Source: Isoptericola variabilis 225
GTDB lineage: Bacteria > Actinomycetota > Actinomycetes > Actinomycetales > Cellulomonadaceae
Assembly: GCF_000215105.1 (NCBI RefSeq)
Contig: NC_015588.1
Span: 682,001-746,000, forward strand
Direction of reading: 5' to 3'
DNA: 64,000 nucleotides
Shown here: in pieces, positions 47,219 to 56,444 of the stretch
Layout of the letters: each line of letters opens with the position of its first letter
Numbering within the stretch: the stretch's first letter is position 1
Position numbers and translations under genes: made by a program
Notes under the pieces: generated by a model
What the model was told of the DNA's origin: nothing
The model's input: the letters and a program-made list of their open reading frames with translations, nothing else
Database searches by the model: none

Positions 47219-48235
47219 GTGCTGATCGCACAGCGCCCCACCCTGACCGAAGAGGTCATCTCGGAGCACCGTTCGCGCTTCTCCATCGAGCCGCTCGAGC
47301 CGGGCTTCGGCTACACGCTCGGCAACTCGCTGCGCCGGACGCTGCTGTCGTCGATCCCCGGCGCGGCCGTCACCTCCATCCGCATCGACGGAGTGCTCCA
47401 CGAGTTCTCCACCGTGCCGGGTGTCAAGGAGGACGTCACCGAGATCATCCTCAACATCAAGAACATCGTCGTCTCGTCCGAGAACGACGAGCCGGTCGTG
47501 ATGTACCTGCGCAAGCAGGGTGCGGGCGTCGTCACCGCGGCGGACATCGTGCCGCCCGCCGGCGTCGAGGTGCACAACCCCGACCTGCACATCGCCACGC
47601 TCAACGACAAGGGCAAGCTCGAGATCGAGCTGACCGTCGAGCGCGGCCGTGGCTACGTCTCCGCCGCGCAGAACAAGTCCGCCGAGGCCGAGATCGGCCG
47701 CATCCCGGTGGACTCGATCTACTCGCCGGTCCTCAAGGTCACGTACAAGGTCGAGGCCACCCGTGTCGAGCAGCGCACGGACTTCGACAAGCTGATCGTC
47801 GACGTCGAGACGAAGGCGGCCATCTCGCCGCGCGACGCTCTCGCCTCCGCCGGCAAGACGCTCGTCGAGCTCTTCGGCCTCGCCCGCGAGCTGAACGTCG
47901 AGGCCGAGGGCATCGAGATCGGCCCGTCGCCGACGGACTCCGCGCTCGCCGCGGACCTGGCGCTGCCGATCGAGGAGCTCAACCTCACCATCCGGTCGTA
48001 CAACTGCCTCAAGCGCGAGGGCATCCACCAGGTCGGTGAGCTCGTCGCGCGCAGCGAGGCGGACCTGCTCGACATCCGCAACTTCGGCGCGAAGTCCATC
48101 AACGAGGTCAAGGAGAAGCTCGCCGAGCTCGGCCTGTCCCTCAAGGACTCCCCGCTGGACTTCGACCCGTCCGGCGCCGCGTACTACGGCGGCGGCGACG
48201 ACGAGGCCGCGTACACCGACGAGCAGCAGTACTGA
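47219..48235 (+). CDS. rpoA: RNA polymerase alpha subunit
   Basis: This 338-residue subunit has an N-terminal dimer domain ([20 protein letters not shown]) and a C-terminal DNA/activator-binding domain ([20 protein letters not shown]). GAAAGGACAACC precedes the GTG. Confidence 0.98.
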   Translation: MLIAQRPTLTEEVISEHRSRFSIEPLEPGFGYTLGNSLRRTLLSSIPGAAVTSIRIDGVLHEFSTVPGVKEDVTEIILNIKNIVVSSENDEPVVMYLRKQGAGVVTAADIVPPAGVEVHNPDLHIATLNDKGKLEIELTVERGRGYVSAAQNKSAEAEIGRIPVDSIYSPVLKVTYKVEATRVEQRTDFDKLIVDVETKAAISPRDALASAGKTLVELFGLARELNVEAEGIEIGPSPTDSALAADLALPIEELNLTIRSYNCLKREGIHQVGELVARSEADLLDIRNFGAKSINEVKEKLAELGLSLKDSPLDFDPSGAAYYGGGDDEAAYTDEQQY

Positions 48236-48266
48236 CGGGTAACCACACCCTCAAGGAGAACCTGAC

Positions 48267-48869
48267 ATGCCTACCCCCACCAAGGGTCCGCGGCTCGGCG
48301 GTGGCCCGGCTCACGAGCGCCTGATCCTCGCGAACCTGTCCACGGCGCTCTTCGAGCACGGCCGCATCACGACCACGGAGACGAAGGCCAAGCGCCTGCG
48401 CCCCCTGGCCGAGCGCCTCATCACGTTCGCGAAGCGCGGCGACCTGCACGCGCGTCGTCGCGTGCTGACCGTCGTGCGCGACAAGTCCGTCGTGCACACG
48501 CTGTTCACCGAGATCGCCCCGGCCATGGCCGAGCGCAACGGTGGCTACACGCGCATCACGAAGGTCGGCAACCGCAAGGGCGACAACGCGCCCATGGCGG
48601 TCATCGAGCTCGTGACCGAGCCGGTGAGCCCGAAGCAGGCCGTCGTCAAGGAGGCCACGAAGGCCACCGAGAAGGCTGCGAAGAAGGGCTCGAAGAAGGA
48701 CGCCGAGACGGCGGCCCCGGTCGAGGAGACCGAGGAGACCACGGCCGCCGAGGCGGAGGCCACCGAGGCCCCCGCCGAGGAGACCGCCGCCCCGGCCGAG
48801 GCCGAGGCGACCGAGGCTCCGGCCGAGGAGACCGCCGCCGAGGAGACCGAGGAGAAGAAGGAGGCCTGA
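48267..48869 (+). CDS. rplQ: 50S ribosomal protein L17 with long acidic tail
   Basis: This 200-residue protein has the L17 fold ([20 protein letters not shown]), then a tail of about 80 residues rich in Lys first and then in Glu, Ala and Thr (repeats of [11 protein letters not shown]). Core L17 is about 120 residues; long tails occur in actinobacteria. Confidence 0.97.
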   Translation: MPTPTKGPRLGGGPAHERLILANLSTALFEHGRITTTETKAKRLRPLAERLITFAKRGDLHARRRVLTVVRDKSVVHTLFTEIAPAMAERNGGYTRITKVGNRKGDNAPMAVIELVTEPVSPKQAVVKEATKATEKAAKKGSKKDAETAAPVEETEETTAAEAEATEAPAEETAAPAEAEATEAPAEETAAEETEEKKEA

Positions 48870-48899
48870 GCCTCCCGCTTCCCCCGGCGCCACGCCGCA

Positions 48900-48938
48900 C
48901 GAGGGCCCCGCACCACCACCGGTGGAGCGGGGCCCTCG
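48900..48938 (+). terminator. Terminator after rplQ
   Basis: CGAGGGCCCCGC pairs with GCGGGGCCCTCG (12 bp), with an inner CCACCGGTGG palindrome. It ends the alpha operon. Confidence 0.8.
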
Positions 48939-48947
48939 CGCGCTGTC

Positions 48948-48953
48948 TACCGT
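48948..48953 (+). promoter_or_regulatory. -10 for leaderless hydrolase gene
   Basis: TACCGT lies seven bases before ATG 48961. Confidence 0.5.
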
Positions 48954-48960
48954 GGTTCCC

Positions 48961-49860
48961 ATGACGCTCGCTCGCCCGGTACCGGTCGTGCTCGTGCACG
49001 GCTCCCGCACCTCGCGCACCATGTGGCGCCGCCAGCTCGAGGCGCTCGACGCCGCGGGCGTGCCGGTCGAGGCGATCGAGCTGCCCGGGCACGGTGCGCG
49101 GCGCGGCGAGCCGTTCACCCTCGACGGCGCGGTCGAGGCCGTGCACGACGGCGTGCGCCGCGCGGGCGGCAGGGCCCTCGTCGTCGGGCTCTCGCTCGGG
49201 GGCTACCTCGCGATCGAGCACCGCGCGCGGTACCCGCACGAGTCCGCGGGGCTCGTCGCGGCGTCGTGCTCGACGTCGCCGGCGTCGCGGCTGCGCGCCG
49301 CCTGGCTGCTGCTCGCGCGGTGGATCGAGAGCTGGCCCGACAGCGGCGAGCGCCTCAACGACGCCTTCGTGGCCCGCATGCTCACGGCCGAGGCCGCCCG
49401 CGACGCCGGTGCGGGCGGGTTCGCGCTCGACGTCATGTCCGCCGTCCTTCAGGAGGTCGGGCTCACGGACCCGCGGACCGCGCTCGCCGCGGCCGGCAGC
49501 CCGGTGTGGATCGTCAACGGGCGCTACGACCACTTCCGCGGTCACGAGCGGTCGATGCTGCGCGCGGCCCGCTCGAGCGGCGCCGAGGCGCACCTCGTCG
49601 TCGTGCCGCACGCACGGCACCTCGTGAGCCTGGACGCCCCGGTCGCGTTCAACCGGGTCCTGCTCGAGGCCGCCGACGCCGTCACGCGCCGCGAGGCCGC
49701 CCGGGCCGCGGGCGTGCCCGAGGGGCGTCAGCCGAGCAGCAGGTCCCACGCCCTCGCGCCGCCGACGAGCGCGGCCGAGTTCGGGACGATCACCACGTCG
49801 TCGCCGAGCCGGTCGAGGGCCGACGCCGTGATGCGCCGCGAGTTGCCGCCGCCGATGTAG
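48961..49860 (+). CDS. Alpha/beta hydrolase
   Basis: This 299-residue protein has the hydrolase fold: oxyanion HG (VVLVHGSRTSRTMW), nucleophile S78 (VVGLSLGGY), D190 (NGRYDHF) and H220 (HARHLVS). Substrate unknown. The conserved fold ends near residue 240; residues 256-299 are read antisense to the 3' end of the ROK kinase gene and are probably an unselected tail after loss of a nearer stop. Confidence 0.85.
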   Translation: MTLARPVPVVLVHGSRTSRTMWRRQLEALDAAGVPVEAIELPGHGARRGEPFTLDGAVEAVHDGVRRAGGRALVVGLSLGGYLAIEHRARYPHESAGLVAASCSTSPASRLRAAWLLLARWIESWPDSGERLNDAFVARMLTAEAARDAGAGGFALDVMSAVLQEVGLTDPRTALAAAGSPVWIVNGRYDHFRGHERSMLRAARSSGAEAHLVVVPHARHLVSLDAPVAFNRVLLEAADAVTRREAARAAGVPEGRQPSSRSHALAPPTSAAEFGTITTSSPSRSRADAVMRRELPPPM

Positions 49861-50495
49861 AGGCGGTCCCACCAGAAGACGGGGCGCAGCCCGTCGACGA
49901 CCGCCACGACGCGCCGCGACCACAGCGCGTCGCCCAGGCGCCGCCGCTCGGGCTCGCCGACGTACTGGTCGTACGTCGTGGCGCGGCGCACCGGCGCGTG
50001 CGACCACTCGAGGTGCGGTGCGAGGCGGCCGCCGTCGAACAGGGCCGACCCGAGCCCCGTGCCGAGCGTGAGCACGAGCTCGACGCCCGAGCCGGCGATC
50101 ACGCCCGCACCGTGCACCTCCGCGTCGTTGAGGACGAGCGCCGGGAGGCCGAGCCGCGCCGACACGGCGGCGCGGACGTCGAAGCTCGCCCACGCCTCGA
50201 CGAGCTCGGGCAGCACGCGCGAGCGCGGGCCCGAGCGCGTGACGTAGTGGGGGGTGCGCACGACGACGCCGTGACGGACCATGCCGGGCATGCCGACCGT
50301 GACGCGGGAGGCGGCCGGCAGCGTCGCCGCGATCTCGGCGATCGTCTCGACCAGCAGACCGGGCGGCAGCGGGTAGGGCGTCGGCACGCGCACGGGGGCG
50401 GCGTGGGCGGTGCCGGCGTCGTCGAGCACGTTGGCCTTGATGCCGCCGCCGCCGCAGTCGACGGCGAGGGTCAGGGTCGGGGTCGTCTCGGGCAC
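49728..50495 (-). CDS. ROK family sugar kinase, polyphosphate-glucokinase-like
   Basis: This 255-residue kinase has an N-terminal phosphate loop (LAVDCGGGGIKANVL), VGMPGMVRHGVV, LNDAEVHGAG and LTLGTGLGSALFDGG, and ends with GGGNSRR and PNSAALVGGA. The ROK zinc cysteine motif is missing, as in actinobacterial polyphosphate/ATP glucokinases (PpgK), which it resembles most. It may phosphorylate glucose; the substrate is inferred. GTG 50495 is supported by a hexamer six bases upstream. It is divergent from truA. Confidence 0.8.
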   Translation of the reverse strand: MPETTPTLTLAVDCGGGGIKANVLDDAGTAHAAPVRVPTPYPLPPGLLVETIAEIAATLPAASRVTVGMPGMVRHGVVVRTPHYVTRSGPRSRVLPELVEAWASFDVRAAVSARLGLPALVLNDAEVHGAGVIAGSGVELVLTLGTGLGSALFDGGRLAPHLEWSHAPVRRATTYDQYVGEPERRRLGDALWSRRVVAVVDGLRPVFWWDRLYIGGGNSRRITASALDRLGDDVVIVPNSAALVGGARAWDLLLG

Positions 50496-50501
50496 GGGTC
50501 C

Positions 50502-50507
50502 ATCATC
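50502..50507 (-). promoter_or_regulatory. -10-like hexamer for ROK kinase gene
   Basis: On the minus strand GATGAT lies six bases before the GTG; the first T of the consensus is missing. Confidence 0.35.
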
Positions 50508-50511
50508 CGGG

Positions 50512-50517
50512 GACAAT
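50512..50517 (+). promoter_or_regulatory. -10 for leaderless truA
   Basis: GACAAT lies six bases before the truA GTG. Together with the kinase site it is a 28-bp divergent promoter gap. Confidence 0.45.
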
Positions 50518-50523
50518 GGGCCG

Positions 50524-51453
50524 GTGAGCACGACGACGCCGCCGACGCCGGCCCCGACCCCCGAGACGTCTGACGTCGAGACGGTCCGCGTCCGTCTCGA
50601 CCTCGCGTACGACGGGACGGACTTCGCCGGCTGGGCGCGCCAGCCGGCGCTGCGCACGGTGCAGGGCGTCCTCGAGGACGCGCTGTCGACGATCCTGCGC
50701 ACCGAGCCGCTCGGGCTGCCGCAGCCGCGCGTCACGGTCGCCGGACGCACTGACGCGGGCGTGCACGCACGGGGCCAGGTGGTGCACGTCGACGTCCCGG
50801 TCGCACGCTGGGAGGCCATGCCGGGACGCTCGGACCGCGCCCCGGGGCGCGCGCTCGTCGACCGGCTGACCGGCGTCCTGCCGCGCGACGTCGTCGTGCA
50901 CCGCGCGCGGGTCGCGCCGGCCGGGTTCGACGCGCGGTTCTCCGCGACGTACCGCAGCTACACGTACCGCATCGCCGACGACCCGGCCCTGCGCGACCCG
51001 CTGCGCCGCACGCACGTGGTGTGGACGCGCCGCCCGCTCGACGTGGAGGCGATGCACGCGGCCGTGCAGCCGCTCGTCGGCGTGCGCGACTTCGCGGCGT
51101 TCTGCAAGCCGCGGCCCGGCGCGACCACGATCCGCGAGCTCCAGCACATCGCGTGGGAGCGTCCCGCGGGCGGGCCCGACGCCGGGCTCGTCCTCGCGCA
51201 CGTGAGGGCCGACGCGTTCTGCCACAACATGGTCCGCGCGCTCGTCGGCGCGTCCGTGGCCGTGGGGGAGGGGCGGCGCGACGTCGGCTGGCCCGCCGAG
51301 GTGCTCGCGGCCCGACGGCGCGAGGCCGGCGCGGGCGTGGCGCCGGCGCACGGGCTCGTGCTCGAGCAGGTGAGCTACCCGCCCGACGACGAGCTCGCCG
51401 CCCGCGCCGAGCGCATCCGCGCCCGGCGCATGGAGGAGGACGTCTGGGAGTAG
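50524..51453 (+). CDS. truA: tRNA pseudouridine synthase A
   Basis: This 309-residue enzyme makes pseudouridine at positions 38-40 of tRNA anticodon stems. The catalytic D77 lies in AGRTDAGVHARGQ; DLAYDGTDFAGWARQP and FCHNMVRALVG are other family blocks. A Pro/Thr-rich 20-residue N-terminal extension is present. Confidence 0.95.
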   Translation: MSTTTPPTPAPTPETSDVETVRVRLDLAYDGTDFAGWARQPALRTVQGVLEDALSTILRTEPLGLPQPRVTVAGRTDAGVHARGQVVHVDVPVARWEAMPGRSDRAPGRALVDRLTGVLPRDVVVHRARVAPAGFDARFSATYRSYTYRIADDPALRDPLRRTHVVWTRRPLDVEAMHAAVQPLVGVRDFAAFCKPRPGATTIRELQHIAWERPAGGPDAGLVLAHVRADAFCHNMVRALVGASVAVGEGRRDVGWPAEVLAARRREAGAGVAPAHGLVLEQVSYPPDDELAARAERIRARRMEEDVWE

Positions 51454-51456
51454 CGA

Positions 51457-51540
51457 GGTCGCGGGTCGCGGGGTCGCTCGCTCGAATGAATCGCCCGTTC
51501 CTCGCTCTGCTCTCGCTCGCGGACCCCGCGACCCGCGACC
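51457..51540. repeat. 19-bp perfect inverted repeat after truA
   Basis: GGTCGCGGGTCGCGGGGTC (51457-51475) is repeated inverted at 51522-51540 with a 46-nt loop. It lies four bases after the truA stop and may serve as a bidirectional terminator between convergent genes. Confidence 0.85.
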
Positions 51541-51548
51541 GCTGCTCC

Positions 51549-51713
51549 GCGTTCCGCTGCGGGCGAGTGCCTCGTTCCTCGGCCCTCACCCTCCGCTGCA
51601 CTCCGGCTCAGGGCTCCTCGTCGTCCGGTCGCCCTGAGCCTGCGTTCCGCTGCGGGCGAGTGCCTCGTTCCTCGGCCCTCACCCTCCGCTGCACTCCGGC
51701 TCAGGGCTCCTCG
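51549..51713. repeat. 72-bp direct repeat, two exact copies
   Basis: Copies at 51549-51620 and 51642-51713 are identical, 21 bp apart. Each begins GCGTTCCGCTGCGGGCGAGT and ends GGCTCAGGGCTCCTCG. The second copy includes the last 13 bases of the DUF5709 gene, so the duplication copied that gene's 3' end plus flanking DNA. A 10-bp inverted repeat (GGCTCAGGGC, 51605-51614 and 51631-51640) spans the spacer. Confidence 0.92.
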
Positions 51714-52114
51714 ACCCAGTGGACCGCGGCCTCCTCGGCGCTCGCGCCCGCGCCGTCGATGCCCGCGTCCTCGCCGTAGACGTCGTTGTCCCGGGCGCCG
51801 TCGGCGTTCGGGTCGGCGTCGTCGTCGGCCACGAGGCGCCCGGCGCGCGTGGTGTCGGGCCGGGCGAGCGGGTCCTGGTCCCACACGTCGGGCTCTTCCT
51901 GGGCGAGGCGCCGGTCCATGGGCTCTCCCACGGACTCCTCCCACGCGGTCTCGCCCCAGTGGTTGGGCCGGGGGCGCTCGGGCGGGGAGTAGCCCTCGTC
52001 CAGGATGTTGTCGACGCCGCGGTCGAGCAGGGTGTCCTCGGTGGGCAGCTGGTCACCGTCTCCCTCGACGCCGGTGAGCGGGTCGGGGGTCGTGCCGGGG
52101 GTCTCGTCGGTCAT
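51701..52114 (-). CDS. DUF5709 domain-containing protein
   Basis: This 137-residue acidic hydrophilic protein matches the actinobacterial DUF5709 family (TEDTLLDRGVDNILDEGYSP ... GETAWEESVGEPMDRRLAQE). No signal peptide or membrane segment. The function is unknown. An AGAGG site overlaps TAGAGG just upstream of the ATG. Its last codons lie in the second 72-bp repeat. Confidence 0.85.
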   Translation of the reverse strand: MTDETPGTTPDPLTGVEGDGDQLPTEDTLLDRGVDNILDEGYSPPERPRPNHWGETAWEESVGEPMDRRLAQEEPDVWDQDPLARPDTTRAGRLVADDDADPNADGARDNDVYGEDAGIDGAGASAEEAAVHWVEEP

Positions 52115-52186
52115 GCCTCTACGGTGCACCCGTGGCGGCGCCGACGCAGCGCGGGACGGGGTGTGACGGAACCGGTCGGGCTCGCT

Positions 52187-52216
52187 TTGACCCCGGGTGC
52201 GGCGCGTCTGTAGACT
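52187..52216 (+). promoter_or_regulatory. rplM-rpsI promoter
   Basis: TTGACC at 52187-52192, an 18-base spacer, and TAGACT at 52211-52216. It resembles the rpsL promoter closely. The leader to rplM is about 158 nt. Confidence 0.75.
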
Positions 52217-52380
52217 GACCTGTCGTTGTGCTATGCCTCCGGCGTCCCGCATTGTCAGCGCGCCCACTCGCCCAGACGATGCCCAGGCCAGGACGCCATC
52301 ACGGAGCTCCCGCGCACAACACCTGACTCATCGGGCGCCGCTTCTCGCCCGACGACACCGAAACGAAAAGGTTACGAACC

Positions 52381-52830
52381 GTGCGTACGTACACCCCGAA
52401 GCCCGGCGACGTCCAGCGCGACTGGTACGTCGTCGACGCGACCGACGTCGTCCTCGGCCGCCTGGCAAGCCAGGTCGCCACGCTCCTGCGCGGGAAGCAC
52501 AAGCCGACCTTCGCCCCGCACGTCGACGGCGGTGACTTCGTCATCGTCATCAACGCCGACAAGGTCGCCCTGAGCGGCAACAAGCGCGAGACCAAGATGG
52601 CCTACCGCCACTCCGGCTACCCGGGCGGTCTGCGCTCCGTGGCCTACGGCGAGCTCCTGGAGAAGAACCCCGAGCGGGCCGTGGAGAAGGCCGTGCGCGG
52701 CATGCTCCCGAAGAACTCGCTTGCGGCCCAGCAGCTCAAGAAGCTGAAGGTCTACCGCGGTGCGGAGCACCCGCACGCCGCGCAGCAGCCCAAGCCGTTC
52801 GAGATCACCCAGGTTTCGCAGCAGGCCTGA
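52381..52830 (+). CDS. rplM: 50S ribosomal protein L13
   Basis: This 149-residue protein ([20 protein letters not shown]) is an early assembly protein. GTG start; AAAAGGTTACGAACC upstream includes a weak ribosome site. Paired with rpsI. Confidence 0.97.
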   Translation: MRTYTPKPGDVQRDWYVVDATDVVLGRLASQVATLLRGKHKPTFAPHVDGGDFVIVINADKVALSGNKRETKMAYRHSGYPGGLRSVAYGELLEKNPERAVEKAVRGMLPKNSLAAQQLKKLKVYRGAEHPHAAQQPKPFEITQVSQQA

Positions 52831-52867
52831 GCCGCTGCAGACAAGCGAAGGACGCGAGGACACACCA

Positions 52868-53356
52868 GTGGCCGACACCAACGTCGACATCGAGCTGGGC
52901 GACGAGACTCCCAGCACCTACACCACCGAGACCGCGGCCCCCGTGGCCAACGGCGGTCAGTCCATCACCGCCCCGGGCCAGGCCCTGGGCCGCCGCAAGG
53001 AGGCCGTGGCGCGCGTGCGCCTCGTCCCCGGCACCGGCCAGTGGAAGATCAACGGCCGCACCCTCGAGGACTACTTCCCGAACAAGGTGCACCAGCAGCT
53101 GGTCAACTCCCCGCTGAAGCTGGTCGAGGTCGAGGGCCGCTTCGACGTCATCGCCCGCATCAACGGCGGTGGCCCGACCGGTCAGGCCGGCGCCCTGCGC
53201 CTCGGCATCGCCCGGGCGCTCAACGAGATCGACCGCGAGGCCAACCGCCCGGCCCTGAAGAAGGCCGGCTTCCTCACGCGCGACGCGCGCGAGGTCGAGC
53301 GCAAGAAGGCCGGTCTCAAGAAGGCCCGCAAGGCTCCGCAGTACTCGAAGCGCTGA
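52868..53356 (+). CDS. rpsI: 30S ribosomal protein S9
   Basis: This 162-residue protein has an N-terminal extension of about 35 residues, then [20 protein letters not shown] and the basic tail ending APQYSKR whose last Arg touches P-site tRNA. GTG at 52868 follows AAGGACGCGAGGA. Confidence 0.97.
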   Translation: MADTNVDIELGDETPSTYTTETAAPVANGGQSITAPGQALGRRKEAVARVRLVPGTGQWKINGRTLEDYFPNKVHQQLVNSPLKLVEVEGRFDVIARINGGGPTGQAGALRLGIARALNEIDREANRPALKKAGFLTRDAREVERKKAGLKKARKAPQYSKR

Positions 53357-53372
53357 TCCTCAGCGCCTCGTG

Positions 53373-53406
53373 GGACGGCCCCGTCGGACATCCGGCGGGG
53401 CCGTCC
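53373..53406 (+). terminator. Terminator after rpsI
   Basis: GGACGGCCCCG pairs with CGGGGCCGTCC and the stem continues through TCGGA/TCCGG (16 bp, one wobble). Confidence 0.8.
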
Positions 53407-53460
53407 GCGTTGCGGGGCGTCTACGATCGACCCTGCGCCCAGCACAGGAGGAAGCAACAC

Positions 53461-54825
53461 ATGGGACGACTGTTCGGCACCGACGGGGTCCGTGGCCTCG
53501 CCAACCGCGACGTGACCGCGGAGCTCGCCCTGGCGCTGGGCAGCGCCGCCGCGCGCGTGCTCGCCTCGACCGGCGAGTTCGAGGGGCACCGCCCCAAGGC
53601 GGTCATCGGGCGCGACCCCCGCGCGTCGGGCGAGTTCCTCTCCGCCGCGGTGGGCGCGGGCCTCGCGAGCGCCGGCGTCGACGTCGTCAACCTCGGGGTC
53701 CTGCCGACCCCGGCCCTCGCGTACCTCGTGGGCGCGATGAAGGCCGACCTGGGCGTCATGGTCTCGGCGTCGCACAACCCCATGCCGGACAACGGCATCA
53801 AGTTCTTCGCCCGCGGGGGCCTCAAGCTCGACGACGGCGTCGAGGACGCGATCGAGGCGCAGCTCGACGCCGCGTGGGAGCGTCCCGTGGGCTCGGGCGT
53901 CGGGCGCATGCGCAGCGACACCGGCATCGCCGCGGCGCAGTACGTCGAGCACCTCGTGGCGAGCATCGGCACGACGCCGGACCACCGGCCGCTCGAGGGC
54001 CTGCGGATCGCGGTGGACTGCGCCAACGGCGCGGCGAGCTCGATCGGACCCGACGCGCTGCGCGAGGCCGGTGCCGACGTCGTCGTCATCAACGCGAGCC
54101 CCGACGGGCGCAACATCAACGAGAAGGCCGGCTCGACGCACCCCGAGCAGCTGCAGGCCGTGGTCGTCGCGGCCGAGGCGGACTTCGGCGTCGCGTTCGA
54201 CGGCGACGCGGACCGGTGCCTGGCCGTCGACCACGGCGGCGTCCTCGTCGACGGCGACCAGATCCTCGGCATCCTCGCCCGCGCGCTCAAGGACGAGGGC
54301 AGGCTGCCCGCGGACACGCTCGTCGTGACCGTGATGAGCAACCTCGGCCTGCTGCTCGCCATGAAGGAGGCGGGCATCACGACGATCCAGACGGCGGTCG
54401 GCGACCGCTACGTGCTGGAGGAGATGCGCGCGCACGGCTACGGGCTCGGCGGCGAGCAGTCGGGCCACATCATCCTGGCCGAGCACGCCACCACGGGCGA
54501 CGGCATCCTCACGGCGCTGCACCTGGCGGCGCGCGTCAAGGCGTCGGGCGCCCGACTGGCCGACCTGGCCACGCAGATCCCGCGCCTGCCGCAGACGCTC
54601 GTCAACGTCAAGGGCGTCGACAAGGAACGCGCCGGGACGGACGTGGGCGTGCGCGCCGCGGTCGAGAACGCCGAGGCGCTGCTCGGCGAGACCGGCCGCG
54701 TGCTCCTGCGCCCGTCGGGCACCGAGCCCGTCGTGCGCGTCATGGTCGAGGCCGCGACGCAGACGCAGGCCGACGGCGTCGCGGACACGCTCGCCGCGGT
54801 CGTGCGCGACCGCCTCGCGCTGTGA
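53461..54825 (+). CDS. glmM: Phosphoglucosamine mutase
   Basis: This 454-residue enzyme turns glucosamine-6-phosphate into glucosamine-1-phosphate for UDP-GlcNAc. Phospho-serine S104 ([12 protein letters not shown]), metal loop DGDADR (247-252), and C-terminal phosphate site [11 protein letters not shown] are present. AGGAGGAAG precedes the ATG. glmS, the preceding step, lies at 58444. Confidence 0.97.
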   Translation: MGRLFGTDGVRGLANRDVTAELALALGSAAARVLASTGEFEGHRPKAVIGRDPRASGEFLSAAVGAGLASAGVDVVNLGVLPTPALAYLVGAMKADLGVMVSASHNPMPDNGIKFFARGGLKLDDGVEDAIEAQLDAAWERPVGSGVGRMRSDTGIAAAQYVEHLVASIGTTPDHRPLEGLRIAVDCANGAASSIGPDALREAGADVVVINASPDGRNINEKAGSTHPEQLQAVVVAAEADFGVAFDGDADRCLAVDHGGVLVDGDQILGILARALKDEGRLPADTLVVTVMSNLGLLLAMKEAGITTIQTAVGDRYVLEEMRAHGYGLGGEQSGHIILAEHATTGDGILTALHLAARVKASGARLADLATQIPRLPQTLVNVKGVDKERAGTDVGVRAAVENAEALLGETGRVLLRPSGTEPVVRVMVEAATQTQADGVADTLAAVVRDRLAL

Positions 54826-55517
54826 GCGACCCCGGCCCGGCGGCGGGCCGCGCGGCGCGCGGCGAGGGCGCGGTCGAGGCGCTGCGCGACGCCGTCCGCG
54901 AGCTGCTCGACGTCGCGGAGGAGCGCGGCGGCGGCGTGCTGCCGATCGTCCAGGCCGGCGACCCCGTGCTGCGACGCCCCGCGGCCCCGTACACGGGCCA
55001 GCTCGGCGACGAGCTCGGGCGCCTGCTCGACGTCATGCGGCGCACGATGCACACGGCGCCCGGCGTCGGGCTCGCCGCGCCCCAGGTCGGGATCCCGCTC
55101 GCGATCGCCGTCGTCGAGGACGCCGGGGCGCCGGCCGACGACCCGCGCGAGCGGACGCCGCTGCCGTACCGGGTGCTGGTCAACCCGCGGTACGAGCCCG
55201 TGCCCGGGCCGGGCGGTGCGCCCGAACGTGTGGCGTTCTACGAGGGCTGCCTGTCGGTCCGCGGGTGGCAGGCCGTCGTCGCGCGGTACCGGAGCGTGCG
55301 CCTCACGGGCCAGGACGAGACGGGCGCCGCGCTCGACGAGGTGCTCACCGGCTGGCCCGCGCGCATCGTCCAGCACGAGACCGACCACCTGGCCGGCGAG
55401 CTCTACCTCGACCACGCGGAGACGAGGTCGCTCGCGTCGAACGAGAACCTCGCGAGCCGCTGGCCCTTCCCGGACCCGCGCGCCGCCGCCGAGGAGCTCG
55501 GCTTCCCGCTGCCGTGA
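54822..55517 (+). CDS. def: Peptide deformylase
   Basis: This 231-residue metallohydrolase removes N-formyl groups from nascent proteins. The three motifs are [18 protein letters not shown] (C143) and QHETDH (H185, E186, H189). It has an N-terminal extension of about 35 residues. The GTG overlaps the glmM stop by four bases (GTGA). Confidence 0.93.
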   Translation: MSDPGPAAGRAARGEGAVEALRDAVRELLDVAEERGGGVLPIVQAGDPVLRRPAAPYTGQLGDELGRLLDVMRRTMHTAPGVGLAAPQVGIPLAIAVVEDAGAPADDPRERTPLPYRVLVNPRYEPVPGPGGAPERVAFYEGCLSVRGWQAVVARYRSVRLTGQDETGAALDEVLTGWPARIVQHETDHLAGELYLDHAETRSLASNENLASRWPFPDPRAAAEELGFPLP

Positions 55518-55622
55518 CGCCCCGTCCGCCCGCCGGACCCTGGCTGTGAACTCCGGGTGAAACTTCGGGGATCAGGGTGGAACGGGGGGATTCACCCATG
55601 CGGGATCGCCCCGTCGTCTGCC

Positions 55623-55628
55623 TACGCT
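55623..55628 (+). promoter_or_regulatory. -10 upstream of DedA gene
   Basis: TACGCT lies six bases before a GTG (55635) that opens a 25-codon frame rather than the DedA frame. Confidence 0.4.
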
Positions 55629-55634
55629 TTCCCT

Positions 55635-55712
55635 GTGACGCCGACCGGCGTCGAGCCGCCGCCGGGGACGACGCCTCCCGGCCGACGAACCGAGGGACCG
55701 TGCCAGAGGTAG
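55635..55712 (+). CDS. Possible 25-codon leaderless leader peptide before DedA gene
   Basis: This frame (VTPTGVEPPPGTTPPGRRTE then GPCQR) starts at the leaderless position and ends with TAG at 55710, overlapping the DedA start at 55700 by 13 bases. It is Pro-rich (PPP at residues 8-10), which could slow ribosomes. It may couple or regulate DedA translation; it may also be chance. Confidence 0.35.
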   Translation: MTPTGVEPPPGTTPPGRRTEGPCQR

Positions 55713-56440
55713 TCACCGCCTTCCTGGAGCAGCTGGAGAGCTGGATCCTCGCCCTGGCCGCGTCCGCCTGGGTCTACCCCGCGATGTTCGGTTTCGCGAC
55801 CATCGACGGCTTCTTCCCGCCGATCCCGAGCGAGTCCGTCATCATCACGCTCACCGTCTCGGGTCAGGCGACCGCCACGCCCTGGCTGCCCGCGATCCTC
55901 GCGATCGCCGCCGCGGGCGCCTGGTGCGGCGACCAGATCGCCTACTCGATCGGCAAGCGGATCGGCACCGAGCGGGTGCCGTTCCTGCGCACCCCGCGCG
56001 GCCGCCGGGCCGTGCTGTGGGCCCGCCGCGCCCTGCTGCACCGCGGCGCGTCCCTCATCCTCGCGGCGCGCTACGTGCCCGTCGGCCGCGTCGCGGTGAA
56101 CATGACCGCGGGAGCCGTCGGCTACCCGCGCCGGCGCTTCATGGCCATCGCCGCGATCGCGGCGGTGACGTGGGCGGTCTACTCGATGCTCATCGGGATC
56201 GCGGCGGCGAGCTGGCTCGGGCACAACCCGCTGCTCGCGATGGTCGTGGCGGTCGGTGCGGGCATCCTCCTGGGGCTCCTCATCGACCAGGTCGTCCAGC
56301 TCCTGACCCGGCGCAAGATGGCCGAGGCGATCGCCGCCGAGCGCGCGGCGGAGGAGGCGACCGCCGCGGCCCTCGAGGGAGGCGAGGAGCCGTGCCCCGA
56401 GCCGTGCCCCGCGGCGGAGGCCGCGGCCGAGCGGTCCTGA
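55700..56440 (+). CDS. DedA family (SNARE-associated/VTT) membrane protein
   Basis: This 246-residue membrane protein has the DedA pattern: ATIDGFFPPIPSESVIITLT, CGDQIAYSIGKRIG, and RYVPVGRVAVNMTAGAVGYP, with four to five membrane segments. DedA proteins act in lipid recycling and membrane homeostasis. The start is uncertain; GTG 55700 gives a normal N-terminus but GAGGGA is only two bases away. The C-terminal tail is Glu/Ala-rich. It converges on coaA with a 4-bp gap. Confidence 0.85.
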   Translation: MPEVVTAFLEQLESWILALAASAWVYPAMFGFATIDGFFPPIPSESVIITLTVSGQATATPWLPAILAIAAAGAWCGDQIAYSIGKRIGTERVPFLRTPRGRRAVLWARRALLHRGASLILAARYVPVGRVAVNMTAGAVGYPRRRFMAIAAIAAVTWAVYSMLIGIAAASWLGHNPLLAMVVAVGAGILLGLLIDQVVQLLTRRKMAEAIAAERAAEEATAAALEGGEEPCPEPCPAAEAAAERS

Positions 56441-56444
56441 CGCC

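Noticed and set aside
51375..51779. Reading frames with repeated peptides over the 72-bp duplication
   Set aside because: They arise from the DNA duplication itself, have shadow composition and no ribosome site or leaderless motif.
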